Shown here: piece after piece, positions 34,540-42,746 of the stretch
Layout of the letters: every line of letters starts with the position of its first letter
Position numbering within the stretch: position 1 is the first letter of the stretch
Translations under genes and position numbers: made by a program
Source of the DNA: Rhizobium sp. 11515TR
GTDB lineage: Bacteria; Pseudomonadota; Alphaproteobacteria; Rhizobiales; Rhizobiaceae
Direction: 5' to 3'
NCBI RefSeq assembly: GCF_002277895.1
Contig: NZ_CP023000.1
Coordinates: 1,240,001-1,304,000 of the forward strand
DNA: 64,000 nt
Notes under the pieces: model-generated
Seen by the model: only the letters and a program-made list of their open reading frames with translations
Told to the model about the DNA's origin: nothing
Databases searched by the model: none

Positions 34540-35583
34540 CTAGGCCGATTCCCGTAGCATCAGGTCAGCGGACAATAGAAATCGCGCAGTCGAGGTTTCT
34601 TCGACCTGATCCTCGCTGTCGTCATTGTCGCCGAGCCTGCTGAGAAGCATATCAACCGCCCGCCGGCCGATTTCGCTGACATTCTGCGCGACCGTCGTGA
34701 TCGGCGGACAGGCGTATCGCGAAAGGGGATGATCGTCGTGTCCGGCAATGCGAATGTCGGACTTGGCGCCATGCCCGACTTTAAGGCCCATCTTGTAGGC
34801 AGCGGCGATCGCACCGAATGCAATTCGGTCGTTTGCGCAAAGGATGGTTTTCGTCGGCAATCGTTTCAGGTCGATGAGGCGCGTCATCTCATCGAACCCG
34901 AATCTTTCGAAATCCCACGTTCGGATTTTTGTCGAAGGCAGGATGTGTGGTGTCAAACCGAACCGCGTCATCGCGTTGACATAGGCGGCTTCACGCGTAC
35001 GCGCGTTCGTGTTCACATCGGGCATGCCGAGATAGCTCGGCGGCTCGCCTGAACGGCACAGATAATCGACGATCAGTCCAAAGCTTTGCTGGTTATCGGT
35101 ACCGACGAAAGCGGAAGTGTCATCCAATGGCGAATCCACATAAACAAGCGGAACGCTTCTGCCGTATTCCGCCAGAGTTTGCTGGTGGGACTCCACCCCG
35201 AGCGGTGCGATGATCGCGCCGGCCACGTTCAACGATTTGAGGGTACGGATCGCCCTGTCCTCAAGGTCGGACTGCCCATCCGTCGACAAGACAAGCGGAA
35301 AGAACCCCGCCTCTGTCGCCAGCGCTTCAATCCTTCGGGTGAGCGCCATATAGAACTGGTCGGTCGAGTTTGGAATAACGATCCCAACGATATTGGTCCG
35401 GCGCCGATTGAGGTTGACGGCAAAGAGGTTGGGCCGAAATCCTGATTTCTTGAGCGCAACTTCGATAGTCTCGCGCGTTTTCTTTCGGACTGAATTCGGA
35501 TCGTTGAAGTATTTGGACACCGTGGGACGAGAAAGGCCGACAAATTCCGAGAAGTCCTCCATTGTCCTGATCGGTTTCGGCAC
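34540..35583 (-). CDS. LacI-family transcriptional regulator of the polyol locus
   Basis: A 347-residue LacI-type regulator with a slightly atypical helix-turn-helix (TMEDFSEFVGLSRPTVSKYF, where most members have IKDVAxxAGVS) and a normal effector-binding domain (NIVGIVIPNSTDQFYMALTR onward). It lies 87 bases downstream of the zinc dehydrogenase gene on the same strand, at the end of the polyol operon, so it may be expressed with it and control it. Two TTACGTGCGTAA-like sites in the 38957-39242 gap are possible operators. Confidence 0.83.
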   Translation of the reverse strand: MPKPIRTMEDFSEFVGLSRPTVSKYFNDPNSVRKKTRETIEVALKKSGFRPNLFAVNLNRRRTNIVGIVIPNSTDQFYMALTRRIEALATEAGFFPLVLSTDGQSDLEDRAIRTLKSLNVAGAIIAPLGVESHQQTLAEYGRSVPLVYVDSPLDDTSAFVGTDNQQSFGLIVDYLCRSGEPPSYLGMPDVNTNARTREAAYVNAMTRFGLTPHILPSTKIRTWDFERFGFDEMTRLIDLKRLPTKTILCANDRIAFGAIAAAYKMGLKVGHGAKSDIRIAGHDDHPLSRYACPPITTVAQNVSEIGRRAVDMLLSRLGDNDDSEDQVEETSTARFLLSADLMLRESA

Positions 35584-35670
35584 GATGTTGTCTCCAGACT
35601 CTATGGAAAAGTGTCTATCCGACTCTTTATCGAGGGAAAAGAGAGTTCCTCCCCTTGGGAGGAACCGAGA

Positions 35671-36678
35671 TTATTCCGCGGCAAATTGCACCTTCATCGC
35701 GGGCGTACCGCCACTCTTGGTGAAAAAGGGCAATACCTCTTTGAGCGGAAGCCGATGGGAGATCAGGCGTGCCATCGTGCCGTTGTCCTTGCGAAGCAAA
35801 TCGAGGGCAGCAGGCAGGCTCTGATTCAATGAGTGCGAGCCGGCAATCGTCAACTGACGCCGGAAGATGTCGAAGGGCGATATCGAGACCCGGGCGCCGG
35901 GCGCACAGACGCCGAACACCAAGATCGCACCGCCGTCCTGCGCAAATTCCGGCATGCTTTCCACCACGGTCGGAACACCCGTCGCATCGGCCACAAGATC
36001 GAAAGATCGTTTGCGACCCTCGAGTTCCGGGGACGCAGGGTGCAGGGCCTCCAATCCCAGCTCGCTGGCAAAGCTCAGCCGGCTTTCATCGATATCGGCA
36101 ACGACGACGTCGCTGACGCCCTGCGCCCTGATCGACAGGGCAAGTAGAAGCCCGATCGGACCGCCGCCGAATATCAGAGCGTTTTCCGCGCGCCGTGCTC
36201 CGGTTGTCAGGCCGATATTGCCGAGCCCGTTAAGCACGCAGGCGAGCGGCTCGGCCAAAGCTGCGACGTCGAATGAAAGCTCGCCGATATCGTGCAGGTG
36301 AGACACCCTGACGATGCTGTATTCGGCAAAGCCGCCATCTTGCGTGACGCCGTAGGCCTTCAGCTCCTTGCAAAGATTTGTCAGTCCCTTGCGGCAGAGA
36401 TTGCAAGTGCCGCAGGGCAGGTTGGGGTCGACGGCGACCCTCGCACCCGGCCGCAAGCCGGTGACGTCTTCAGCGACCGCCTCGACCACGCCTGCATATT
36501 CGTGGCCGGGAACCAGAGGAAAGCGCCCTTCGCCGTAGCGGCCGTGGAGAACGTCGATATCCGTGTGGCAGACCCCCCCAGCCTTCACGCGGATGAGGGC
36601 GTGTCCCGGCGCCAAAGCGGGCAACGGCATATCGGCCAGCCCCGCAACGCCTTTTTCGGTGAAACATATTGCCTTCAT
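35671..36678 (-). CDS. Zinc-dependent medium-chain polyol dehydrogenase (D-altritol dehydrogenase-like)
   Basis: A 335-residue medium-chain dehydrogenase. Catalytic zinc ligands are in GGVCHTDIDVLHG (Cys near 37) and PGHEYAG (His/Glu near 58). The structural zinc loop is CGTCNLCRKGLTNLC, and the NAD fold carries FGGGPIGLLLAL. Together with the SmoS-like SDR, the PfkB kinase and the GatZ-like protein, it matches the enzyme set shown in Agrobacterium tumefaciens to oxidise D-altritol to D-tagatose. Assignment to altritol rests on this gene context; sorbitol, xylitol or another polyol is possible. Confidence 0.8.
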   Translation of the reverse strand: MKAICFTEKGVAGLADMPLPALAPGHALIRVKAGGVCHTDIDVLHGRYGEGRFPLVPGHEYAGVVEAVAEDVTGLRPGARVAVDPNLPCGTCNLCRKGLTNLCKELKAYGVTQDGGFAEYSIVRVSHLHDIGELSFDVAALAEPLACVLNGLGNIGLTTGARRAENALIFGGGPIGLLLALSIRAQGVSDVVVADIDESRLSFASELGLEALHPASPELEGRKRSFDLVADATGVPTVVESMPEFAQDGGAILVFGVCAPGARVSISPFDIFRRQLTIAGSHSLNQSLPAALDLLRKDNGTMARLISHRLPLKEVLPFFTKSGGTPAMKVQFAAE

Positions 36679-36688
36679 GTCGGATCCC

Positions 36689-37459
36689 TCAGCTCATCCA
36701 GTTGCCGCCATCGACATTGTAGGTCTGTGCGAGAATGTAATCGCTGTCCGAGGAGGCAAGAAACACTGCAAGACCCTTGATATCGTCGGGCGTTGCGAAC
36801 CGTCCGATCGGAACGGACTTGGCAACGGCAGCTTTCTTCTCGCCCGGCTTCAGGCCTTCCCATTTCGCGAAATGGGCGTCGACGATATCCCAGTGCTCGC
36901 CATCGACCACGCCAGGTGCGATGGCGTTTACGTTGATGCCGTATTTCACCAGGCCCAAGGCGGCCGATTGCGTTGCCGAAATGATGGCTGCCTTGGAGGC
37001 GCAATAGAGCAGCACCAATGCTTCCCCACGGCGTCCGGCCTGGCTTGCCATATTGATGATCTTGCCGCCGCGGCCGCGGGCAATCATGACGTTTGAAACG
37101 GCCTTCATCATGAAGAGAGGATCCTTCAGGTTGATCGAGAAGACTTTCTCGTAGCTGGCCTCGGTGATCTCGTTGATGGGAGCCATGTCGAAGATGGCGG
37201 CATTGTTCACCAGAATGTCGATGCCGCCGTAGGTCTGGTCGACCTCCTTGACGACGGCGTCGATGGCCTGGAGATCGGTGACATCGAGTTTCATCGCCTT
37301 TGCATTCGACCCGAGGTTTCTAGCCGCCTCGGATGCTCTTTCGATATTGATATCGACGATGACGACTTTCGCGCCTTCCTTGATGTAGGCCTCCGCAAAG
37401 CCAAGTCCGATGCCACGCGCACCGCCGGTGATGAGTGCGACCTTGTCTTTCAGCTTCAT
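36689..37459 (-). CDS. smoS: Polyol (sorbitol/galactitol) dehydrogenase, SDR family, SmoS-like
   Basis: A 256-residue SDR closely resembling SmoS/PolS sorbitol dehydrogenase and galactitol 2-dehydrogenase. It shows ITGGARGIGLGFAEAYIKEG, NNAAIFDMAPI, INMASQAGRRGEALV, YCASK, APGVVDGEHWD and the characteristic C-terminus TYNVDGGNWMS. It oxidises a hexitol to a ketose with NAD. GGGAGG precedes the ATG at 37459. The gene follows a short remnant of an ABC ATPase gene and the binding-protein gene, and precedes the zinc dehydrogenase by 10 bases, forming one minus-strand operon. Confidence 0.85.
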   Translation of the reverse strand: MKLKDKVALITGGARGIGLGFAEAYIKEGAKVVIVDINIERASEAARNLGSNAKAMKLDVTDLQAIDAVVKEVDQTYGGIDILVNNAAIFDMAPINEITEASYEKVFSINLKDPLFMMKAVSNVMIARGRGGKIINMASQAGRRGEALVLLYCASKAAIISATQSAALGLVKYGINVNAIAPGVVDGEHWDIVDAHFAKWEGLKPGEKKAAVAKSVPIGRFATPDDIKGLAVFLASSDSDYILAQTYNVDGGNWMS

Positions 37460-37519
37460 GATATTCCTCCCTGATAGAGGTTGCGCCTGATGCGCAACAT
37501 TGGTGGTGATAGGATTGGC

Positions 37520-37572
37520 TTCGAACCTGCGCAGCGCGATGCCGTTTTCATCGAAAAGATGGCTGGAGTTCC
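37520..37572 (-). pseudogene. 3' remnant of an ABC transporter ATPase gene (SmoK/UgpC-like)
   Basis: Between the binding-protein gene and smoS, the minus strand encodes NSSHLFDENGIALRR at about 37570-37526, the typical C-terminal signature of MalK/SmoK-type ATPases (HLFDxxGxAL). No other part of that gene and no permease gene is present. The frame runs on without a stop into smoS. In known smo operons the order is binding protein, two permeases, ATPase, SmoS, so this looks like the scar of a deletion. The identification rests on only about 13 codons. Confidence 0.55.
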
Positions 37573-37606
37573 GACAGCCGACGCTGCCGGAACCCTCCGG
37601 GAGGAA

Positions 37607-37630
37607 GCCCGCGGTCGCGGCACCGCGGGC
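37607..37630 (-). terminator. Hairpin downstream of the SmoE-like gene
   Basis: A 9-bp GC-rich stem, GCCCGCGGT / ACCGCGGGC, with a six-base loop, 13 bases past the stop of the binding-protein gene. There is no T-run. Such intercistronic hairpins after binding-protein genes commonly stabilise the upstream message, so attenuation or mRNA protection is as likely as termination. Confidence 0.5.
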
Positions 37631-37642
37631 AAGCCGGCTCCC

Positions 37643-38956
37643 TCATTTGGGGTAGCCGGCCTTCTTCATCTCGCGCTCGACCTGCTTCTGGGCATTGTCG
37701 AGAGCGGCATCGACGGTTTGCTGGCCCGCAAGTGCCGACGCGATCTGCTGACCGACGATCGTTCCGATCCCCTGGAATTCCGGGATCGCGACGAATTGGA
37801 CGCCGGTGTAGGGCACCGGATCCTTGGTCGGATGTGCCGGGTCGGCGGATAGGATGGCCTTCTCGACGGTGGCAGCAAAAGGCGCAGCCTTCTGATACTC
37901 GGGCAGGTCGTAGGTGGACTTGCGAGTGCCGGGCGGAACGGCAACCCAGCCCTCCTTCTCGCCGACCGTCTTCACATATTGCTTGGACGTGGCCCACTTG
38001 ATGAAGGATTTCGCCGCCTCGTCCTTGGTGGAAGAGGTTGGAATCGCGAGGTTCCACGACCATGACCAGCTCGATCCGTTCGGAGTCACGTTGACCGGAG
38101 CGCGCGTGAAGGCGATCTTGTCGGCCACCTGGCTCTGCTTGGGATCAAAGACACGGCCGGCTGCAGAGGTGGCATCGATCCACATGGCGCAATGACCGGT
38201 CGAGAACAGAGCCTGATTCTCGTTGAAGCCGTTTGAGGTCACGCCGGGAGGGCCGTCCTTCTTCATGAGGTCGACGTAATCGGTGATGGCCTTCTTCCAC
38301 GGTTCGGAGTTGATCTGCGGCTTCCAATCCATGTCGAACCAGCGGCCGCCATAGGTATTGATCATGGTTCCGAGGAAAGCCATGTTCTCGCCCCAGCCCG
38401 GCTTGCCGCGCAGGCAAAGGCCATATTGCCCCTTGGACTTGTCGGTGAGCTTGTCCGCAAATTCCTTGATCTGATCATAGGTTGGCTGATCGGGCATCTT
38501 GAGACCTGCAGCATCGAACAGATCCTTGCGATAGAGGGTAAACGAGCTTTCGGTGTAGAACGGTATGGCGTAGAGCTTGCCGTCGACAGTCAGGCCGGAT
38601 TTGATGGGTGCGAGCAGGTCGCCATAGTCATAATCATCGCCGAGATCGTCGATCGGCTGAAGCCAGCCCTTCTTGCCCCAGATCGGCGCTTCATAACCGC
38701 CGATGGTCATGATGTCGTATTGACCGCCCTTCGTCGCGATGTCCGTCGTCAGCTTCTGGCGGAGCACGTTTTCTTCGAGAACGACCCAGTTGAGCTTGTT
38801 GCCCGTCTGCTTTTCCCACTCGGGGGAAAGCTTTTGCATGATGATCATATCGCCGTTGTTGACGGTGGCGATGGTCAATTCCTCAGCCTGAGCCAAACCT
38901 GCAGCCAATGAGCAGCCGGCGGCCGAAGACAGCATTACAGCAAGAATCCTCTTCAT
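37643..38956 (-). CDS. smoE: Polyol ABC transporter substrate-binding protein (SmoE-like)
   Basis: A 437-residue family-1 solute-binding protein. The signal peptide ends AGLAQAEE; the mature part includes EELTIATVNNGDMIIMQKL, QYDIMTIGGYEAPIWGKKGW and NGSSWSWSWNLAIPTSS, typical of SmoE-like sorbitol/mannitol/altritol/galactitol binders. It heads the minus-strand polyol operon. Its cognate permeases and ATPase are not present between it and smoS or elsewhere in the polyol locus, so it is an orphan unless another importer, such as the one at 26775-30777, takes over. The ligand is probably a hexitol. Confidence 0.83.
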   Translation of the reverse strand: MKRILAVMLSSAAGCSLAAGLAQAEELTIATVNNGDMIIMQKLSPEWEKQTGNKLNWVVLEENVLRQKLTTDIATKGGQYDIMTIGGYEAPIWGKKGWLQPIDDLGDDYDYGDLLAPIKSGLTVDGKLYAIPFYTESSFTLYRKDLFDAAGLKMPDQPTYDQIKEFADKLTDKSKGQYGLCLRGKPGWGENMAFLGTMINTYGGRWFDMDWKPQINSEPWKKAITDYVDLMKKDGPPGVTSNGFNENQALFSTGHCAMWIDATSAAGRVFDPKQSQVADKIAFTRAPVNVTPNGSSWSWSWNLAIPTSSTKDEAAKSFIKWATSKQYVKTVGEKEGWVAVPPGTRKSTYDLPEYQKAAPFAATVEKAILSADPAHPTKDPVPYTGVQFVAIPEFQGIGTIVGQQIASALAGQQTVDAALDNAQKQVEREMKKAGYPK

Positions 38957-38991
38957 CGTCTCGCTCCTCCTTACGAGCGTTGGCGCACAAC

Positions 38992-39178
38992 GTTACGTGC
39001 GTAAATATTTAGTTTCTCAGAGGGCGCTCAGAGTCAATCGAAAATTACTGATAGAGGACGATGTGATCCGGAGGATTTTCATTAAAATATTGAAATTAAA
39101 ATATATTATTTCCATCATCATGTCGATAGAACTGTATGTGCTAAAAATATACACTTTCAAAAAAATTTTCATGCGTAA
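38992..39178. promoter_or_regulatory. Two TTACGTGCGTAA-like sites in the divergent polyol promoter
   Basis: The 286-base gap 38957-39242 separates the binding-protein operon and the kinase operon and is strongly AT-rich at 39060-39180. TTACGTGCGTAA (38992-39003) is a near-perfect dyad with arms TTACG/CGTAA. A related half-site, ATGCGTAAAG, occurs at 39171-39180. One site lies close to each divergent gene, as expected for operators of the LacI-type regulator at 34540-35583. This is inference from position and symmetry. Confidence 0.38.
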
Positions 39179-39242
39179 AGTTATTGTTGACGCTGGCTTT
39201 CGAAAAACGTACCTGCTCGATACAGCAGGGAGGATGAGCGCA

Positions 39243-40232
39243 ATGATTGTTCACAATGGGCGGATAGCCCCGGAAAGCCTTGGCCCGACGATCACGGTCG
39301 GCGAGATACTCGTCGAGATCATGGCGAGCACCACCGGGTCCGGATTCAGGGAGCCTCAGACGCTCGTCGGCCCTTTTCCGAGTGGCGCACCGGCTATATT
39401 CATCGATCAGGTCGCTCGCCTCGGCGGCGCGGCTGGCATCATCGCAACGGTAGGAGCTGACGATTTTGGCGCTGTGAACATAGAGCGTCTCACGCAGGAT
39501 GGCGTTGATACGTCGGCCATATCCATCTCGCCCGATCGACCGACCGGAAGTGCGTTCGTCCGCTATCGCGACGACGGATCGAGGGACTTCATATTCAACA
39601 TCATGCATTCGGCGGCAGGCACGATAATCCTGAGCCCTCCGGCGGAAACCTTGATTGCGAAGGCCGGACACGTACATGTGATGGGATCCGCATTTGCGAT
39701 TCCAGGAGCAGATAAGGTTATCGATGCCGCCATCAGTTCGGTTCGTTCGCGCGGCGGATCGGTTTCATTCGATCCGAACGTCCGCAAGGAACTCCTCGGG
39801 TCGGGAAATTTCCGGAGCCAGTTCGAAACCATGATCCAGAATGCGGATCTTCTGCTGCCGTCCGGCGAAGAGCTTTTTGTGGCCGCGGGAACGGACGGGG
39901 AGACCGCGGCGGTCAAGGCGCTGCAGGCTCGTGGTGTCAGCGAAATTGTGTTGAAACGCGGTAAGAAGGGAGCGACCTTCTTCGGGGCCTCGGGCGCTAG
40001 ATATGATTTCCACGGGTTCGAAGTGAACGAAGTCGATCCAACCGGTGCAGGAGATGCTTTTGGCGCGACTTATTTGACGTCGCGCCGGCAAGGCCTTGGC
40101 CCGGAAATCGCCTTGGAGCGGGCCGCGGCGGCGGGGGCCTATAACGTGACCCGGATGGGGCCTATGACCGGTCTGCCCGACATCGCCCAACTTGATTTTT
40201 TCCTGTCCACCAATCCGCGGAGGGCGGCATGA
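39243..40232 (+). CDS. PfkB-family sugar kinase (D-tagatose kinase-like)
   Basis: A 329-residue ribokinase-fold kinase. The N-terminal sugar-binding strand GPTITVGEILVEIMA and the C-terminal PfkB signature with the catalytic aspartate, VDPTGAGDAFGATYL (near residue 265), are both clear. I chose the ATG at 39243, eight bases after GGAGG; the frame is open far upstream, but that part is AT-rich promoter. It is coupled by a four-base overlap to the GatZ-like gene. In Agrobacterium, the kinase in this setting phosphorylates D-tagatose to tagatose 6-phosphate, which is the most likely role here. Confidence 0.82.
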   Translation: MIVHNGRIAPESLGPTITVGEILVEIMASTTGSGFREPQTLVGPFPSGAPAIFIDQVARLGGAAGIIATVGADDFGAVNIERLTQDGVDTSAISISPDRPTGSAFVRYRDDGSRDFIFNIMHSAAGTIILSPPAETLIAKAGHVHVMGSAFAIPGADKVIDAAISSVRSRGGSVSFDPNVRKELLGSGNFRSQFETMIQNADLLLPSGEELFVAAGTDGETAAVKALQARGVSEIVLKRGKKGATFFGASGARYDFHGFEVNEVDPTGAGDAFGATYLTSRRQGLGPEIALERAAAAGAYNVTRMGPMTGLPDIAQLDFFLSTNPRRAA

Positions 40233-41497
40233 ACCTCTTCCTCAAAAGCCTTGCAGATGCGCGCCGCGCGGGCAAGCCGGTCGGAATTACGTCGGTGTGC
40301 TCGGCGCACCCGCTCGTGCTTGAAGCGACGATGTCGCTGGCTCGACGGGAGGGCGGTCCCGTCCTGATAGAGGCTACCTGTAACCAGGTTAATCAGTTCG
40401 GCGGCTACACCGGAAAAACGCCGGTGGATTTTGCCGGAGATGTTCTCGCGCTCGCCGAGGCCAACGGGGTCGCGACTTCGGATGTCATCCTCGGTGGCGA
40501 CCATCTCGGACCCAATCCCTGGCGGCGAGAGAGCGCCTCCGCGGCAATGGCCAAAGCCGAGGTCATGGTTGCTGAATATGTGAGAGCGGGCTTCACGAAA
40601 ATCCACCTCGACGCATCCATGGCCTGCGCCGATGACCCATCCGCCCTCGACGATGCGATCGTGGCTCAAAGGGCGGCAAAGCTTGCCAAAATTGCCGAGC
40701 AGGCTGCGCAGGAAGCGGGCACCAAGCCGCTTTATGTGCTGGGGACGGAGGTCCCGGTACCGGGAGGCGCGGACCACGCGCTCGACGTCGTCGAACCGAC
40801 CGGGGCTGAAGCCGCCAGGGCCACCATCGAGACTCATCGCGAGATTTTCGCAAGGGAAGGATTGTCGGAGGCGTTCGACAGATGCATTGCCTTTGTCGTC
40901 CAGCCGGGCGTGGAGTTCGGCAATGAAAACGTGGTTGGCTACAGACCTGAGCTCGCTAGGAAACTGACCAGCGTGCTCGATCATGAAGTGGGTCTGGTTT
41001 TCGAAGCGCATTCGACCGACTACCAGTCGGAAAGTGCGCTGACCGCACTGGTGCGCGACGGATTTCCAATCCTGAAGGTTGGGCCTGGATTGACGTTCGC
41101 GCTGCGAGAAGGCCTCTTCGCGCTCGACTTGATTGCAACGGAACTTGAGCGGGACTACAACCGCAACCTTGCCGTCACCATGGAGCGCCTAATGCTGAAG
41201 CATACAGGCGACTGGGCGGGACATTACCACGGCAGCGACGAGGCTATCCGGCTTCAACTTCGCTACAGCTACAGTGACAGAATCCGTTATTATTGGGGTT
41301 ATCCGGAAGCTGTCGGCGCCGTTCAAAAGCTCACCGATACACTCAATGGCCGCGAAATCCCGCCGACGCTGGCAAGCCAGTTCCTGGGGCGGATGGCAGA
41401 CAGGATCGGCGCGAAGAACAGTGTAGGCAGGATCGTCAAGACGTTTGTCGGCGATGTCCTCGAAACATACGGCCGTGCGTGCAGGCAAGCCGGCTGA
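40229..41497 (+). CDS. GatZ/KbaZ-like protein, probable D-tagatose 6-phosphate 4-epimerase
   Basis: A 422-residue PF08013 protein. Conserved segments are GITSVCSAHPLVLEATM, GGDHLGPNPWR, FTKIHLDASMAC and VQPGVEFGNENVVGY. In enteric bacteria, GatZ/KbaZ assist a separate class II aldolase (GatY/KbaY). No such aldolase is present here. Work on the corresponding Agrobacterium locus showed that a PF08013 member epimerises tagatose 6-phosphate to fructose 6-phosphate, so that reaction is favoured. It is translationally coupled to the sugar kinase by an ATGA overlap. Confidence 0.83.
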   Translation: MNLFLKSLADARRAGKPVGITSVCSAHPLVLEATMSLARREGGPVLIEATCNQVNQFGGYTGKTPVDFAGDVLALAEANGVATSDVILGGDHLGPNPWRRESASAAMAKAEVMVAEYVRAGFTKIHLDASMACADDPSALDDAIVAQRAAKLAKIAEQAAQEAGTKPLYVLGTEVPVPGGADHALDVVEPTGAEAARATIETHREIFAREGLSEAFDRCIAFVVQPGVEFGNENVVGYRPELARKLTSVLDHEVGLVFEAHSTDYQSESALTALVRDGFPILKVGPGLTFALREGLFALDLIATELERDYNRNLAVTMERLMLKHTGDWAGHYHGSDEAIRLQLRYSYSDRIRYYWGYPEAVGAVQKLTDTLNGREIPPTLASQFLGRMADRIGAKNSVGRIVKTFVGDVLETYGRACRQAG

Positions 41498-41531
41498 CCG
41501 ATCCAGAAACGGCTCTCTTGGTCTATCCCGC

Positions 41532-42107
41532 CTAATCGGCTACCGGCTCGCCGAGCGTATGCATAAGACGGTTCGCCCAGCCGAAGATGGCTGACGACAG
41601 CACGAGGTCGAGGGATTCCAATTCAGAGAAGCCCACATCGGCCAATGCCTGCGCGTCGGCTTTCGTGGCCTTGGGCGGCGTTGGCGAGAGGCGTGCGGAA
41701 AAATCGAAGATCGCCTGCAGGTGCTCGTCGAGTTCCGCATCGAGGCCGTCCGCGAAAATTGCTTCGATCACGTCGGTTCTTTTGGTCTGGCTGATGAACC
41801 GGGAGGCGTGAACCGCGGCACAGTAGACGCAGCGGTTGATGACGGATGCGGCCGTCGCGCCCAGTTCTCGCTCGCTCGAAGCAAGCCCGTCCTTTCCGTA
41901 CATGATCAGATTGAACAGGGGAGAGCGGACGGTGAGCGATTCCGGATCGTGCGCAAGCGTCAGAACATAGGGTGAAATGCCTTTGTTGGACGGCGTTACC
42001 TGCATGGCCGCGCGCTGTTCCTCGGTCGCAGTCTCCAGGTCGACCGGAACGACATAGGGCTGCCAACGCGGAATTTTGGTGGTGAAAGCGTGGACGACTT
42101 CGCTCAT
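41532..42107 (-). CDS. CMD/AhpD-fold peroxidase-related protein (Avi_7169-like)
   Basis: A 191-residue carboxymuconolactone-decarboxylase-fold protein with the redox motif RCVYCAAVHASRF (Cys-x-x-Cys-x-x-x-His, near residue 92), as in alkylhydroperoxidase D. It overlaps the preceding CMD gene by four bases. The pair resembles the tandem known as the Avi_7170 and Avi_7169 families, which usually travel with a luciferase-like monooxygenase and an ABC transporter. It may detoxify a peroxide or reactive product formed by the flavin monooxygenase at 43742. It converges on the GatZ-like gene. Confidence 0.78.
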   Translation of the reverse strand: MSEVVHAFTTKIPRWQPYVVPVDLETATEEQRAAMQVTPSNKGISPYVLTLAHDPESLTVRSPLFNLIMYGKDGLASSERELGATAASVINRCVYCAAVHASRFISQTKRTDVIEAIFADGLDAELDEHLQAIFDFSARLSPTPPKATKADAQALADVGFSELESLDLVLSSAIFGWANRLMHTLGEPVAD

Positions 42108-42586
42108 TGTCTTGCTCCGATCAGTGCCAATCCCGCGATGACGCGCACCTGGTAGTTCACGAAGGCCGCCAGTTCGGAGAGCCGGACGATGTCGGCATCG
42201 GTCACGCCGCTGGCGCGCAATGCTTCTATGTTCGCGCGGGTTGCCTCCCTTGGTGCGACGGTCAGCCGGTCGGCGTGACGTACGATCTCGGCGACGCGTA
42301 AGTCCTCCACAGTCGTGCCCGGTTCGGAGAGCGGGGCAATCGCGAGTTCTTCCGCCCGTTCCACGAGAGCATCATAGTGACGCGCCAGCGCCTCGTTGTG
42401 ATTTTGCCGGGCCATGCGGGCGGCAAGCGCTGCGCGAAGTCCGTAAGAGAGACCGCCAGGATCGCGCGGCAGCAGCACGGCGTCATGGGCTGCCTCGCTC
42501 AGGCGCAGGATCTCCGCGCGCTTTTCCATGGCTTCGGCGAGCGCGGAGCCAGGCTTCACGGAGACTAGGGTTTCGATGAGTGTCAA
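42104..42586 (-). CDS. CMD-domain protein (Avi_7170-like)
   Basis: A protein of about 160 residues with the helical CMD fold but without the Cys-x-x-Cys motif (C-terminal half VTDADIVRLSELAAFVNYQV). I prefer the TTG start at 42586 because GAGGAG stands just upstream and the protein then begins LTLIETLV, as in relatives. An ATG at 42619 is in frame but has no ribosome binding site. It forms a coupled pair with the following CMD protein. It is divergent from a LysR regulator, which is the probable controller. Confidence 0.7.
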   Translation of the reverse strand: MTLIETLVSVKPGSALAEAMEKRAEILRLSEAAHDAVLLPRDPGGLSYGLRAALAARMARQNHNEALARHYDALVERAEELAIAPLSEPGTTVEDLRVAEIVRHADRLTVAPREATRANIEALRASGVTDADIVRLSELAAFVNYQVRVIAGLALIGARQ

Positions 42587-42746
42587 AACAGGCTCCTCGC
42601 TGCGTCTGTGGGATAGCATCTAGGTAGGCGCAGCGTGTCATTATGTCAAATAATAATGATAGAGCGAGATTGATGCGAAAAATTTATCTAATTCCGATCG
42701 TCAAGTGAGAATTCCTATGCTTTACTCGCATTAAGGGGAGTGGTTC

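Noticed and set aside
37548..38063. A 171-codon minus-strand frame overlapping the end of the SmoE-like gene
   Set aside because: It is out of frame with the binding protein and with the ATPase remnant, and has low-complexity Arg/Gly-rich content typical of GC-rich shadow frames.
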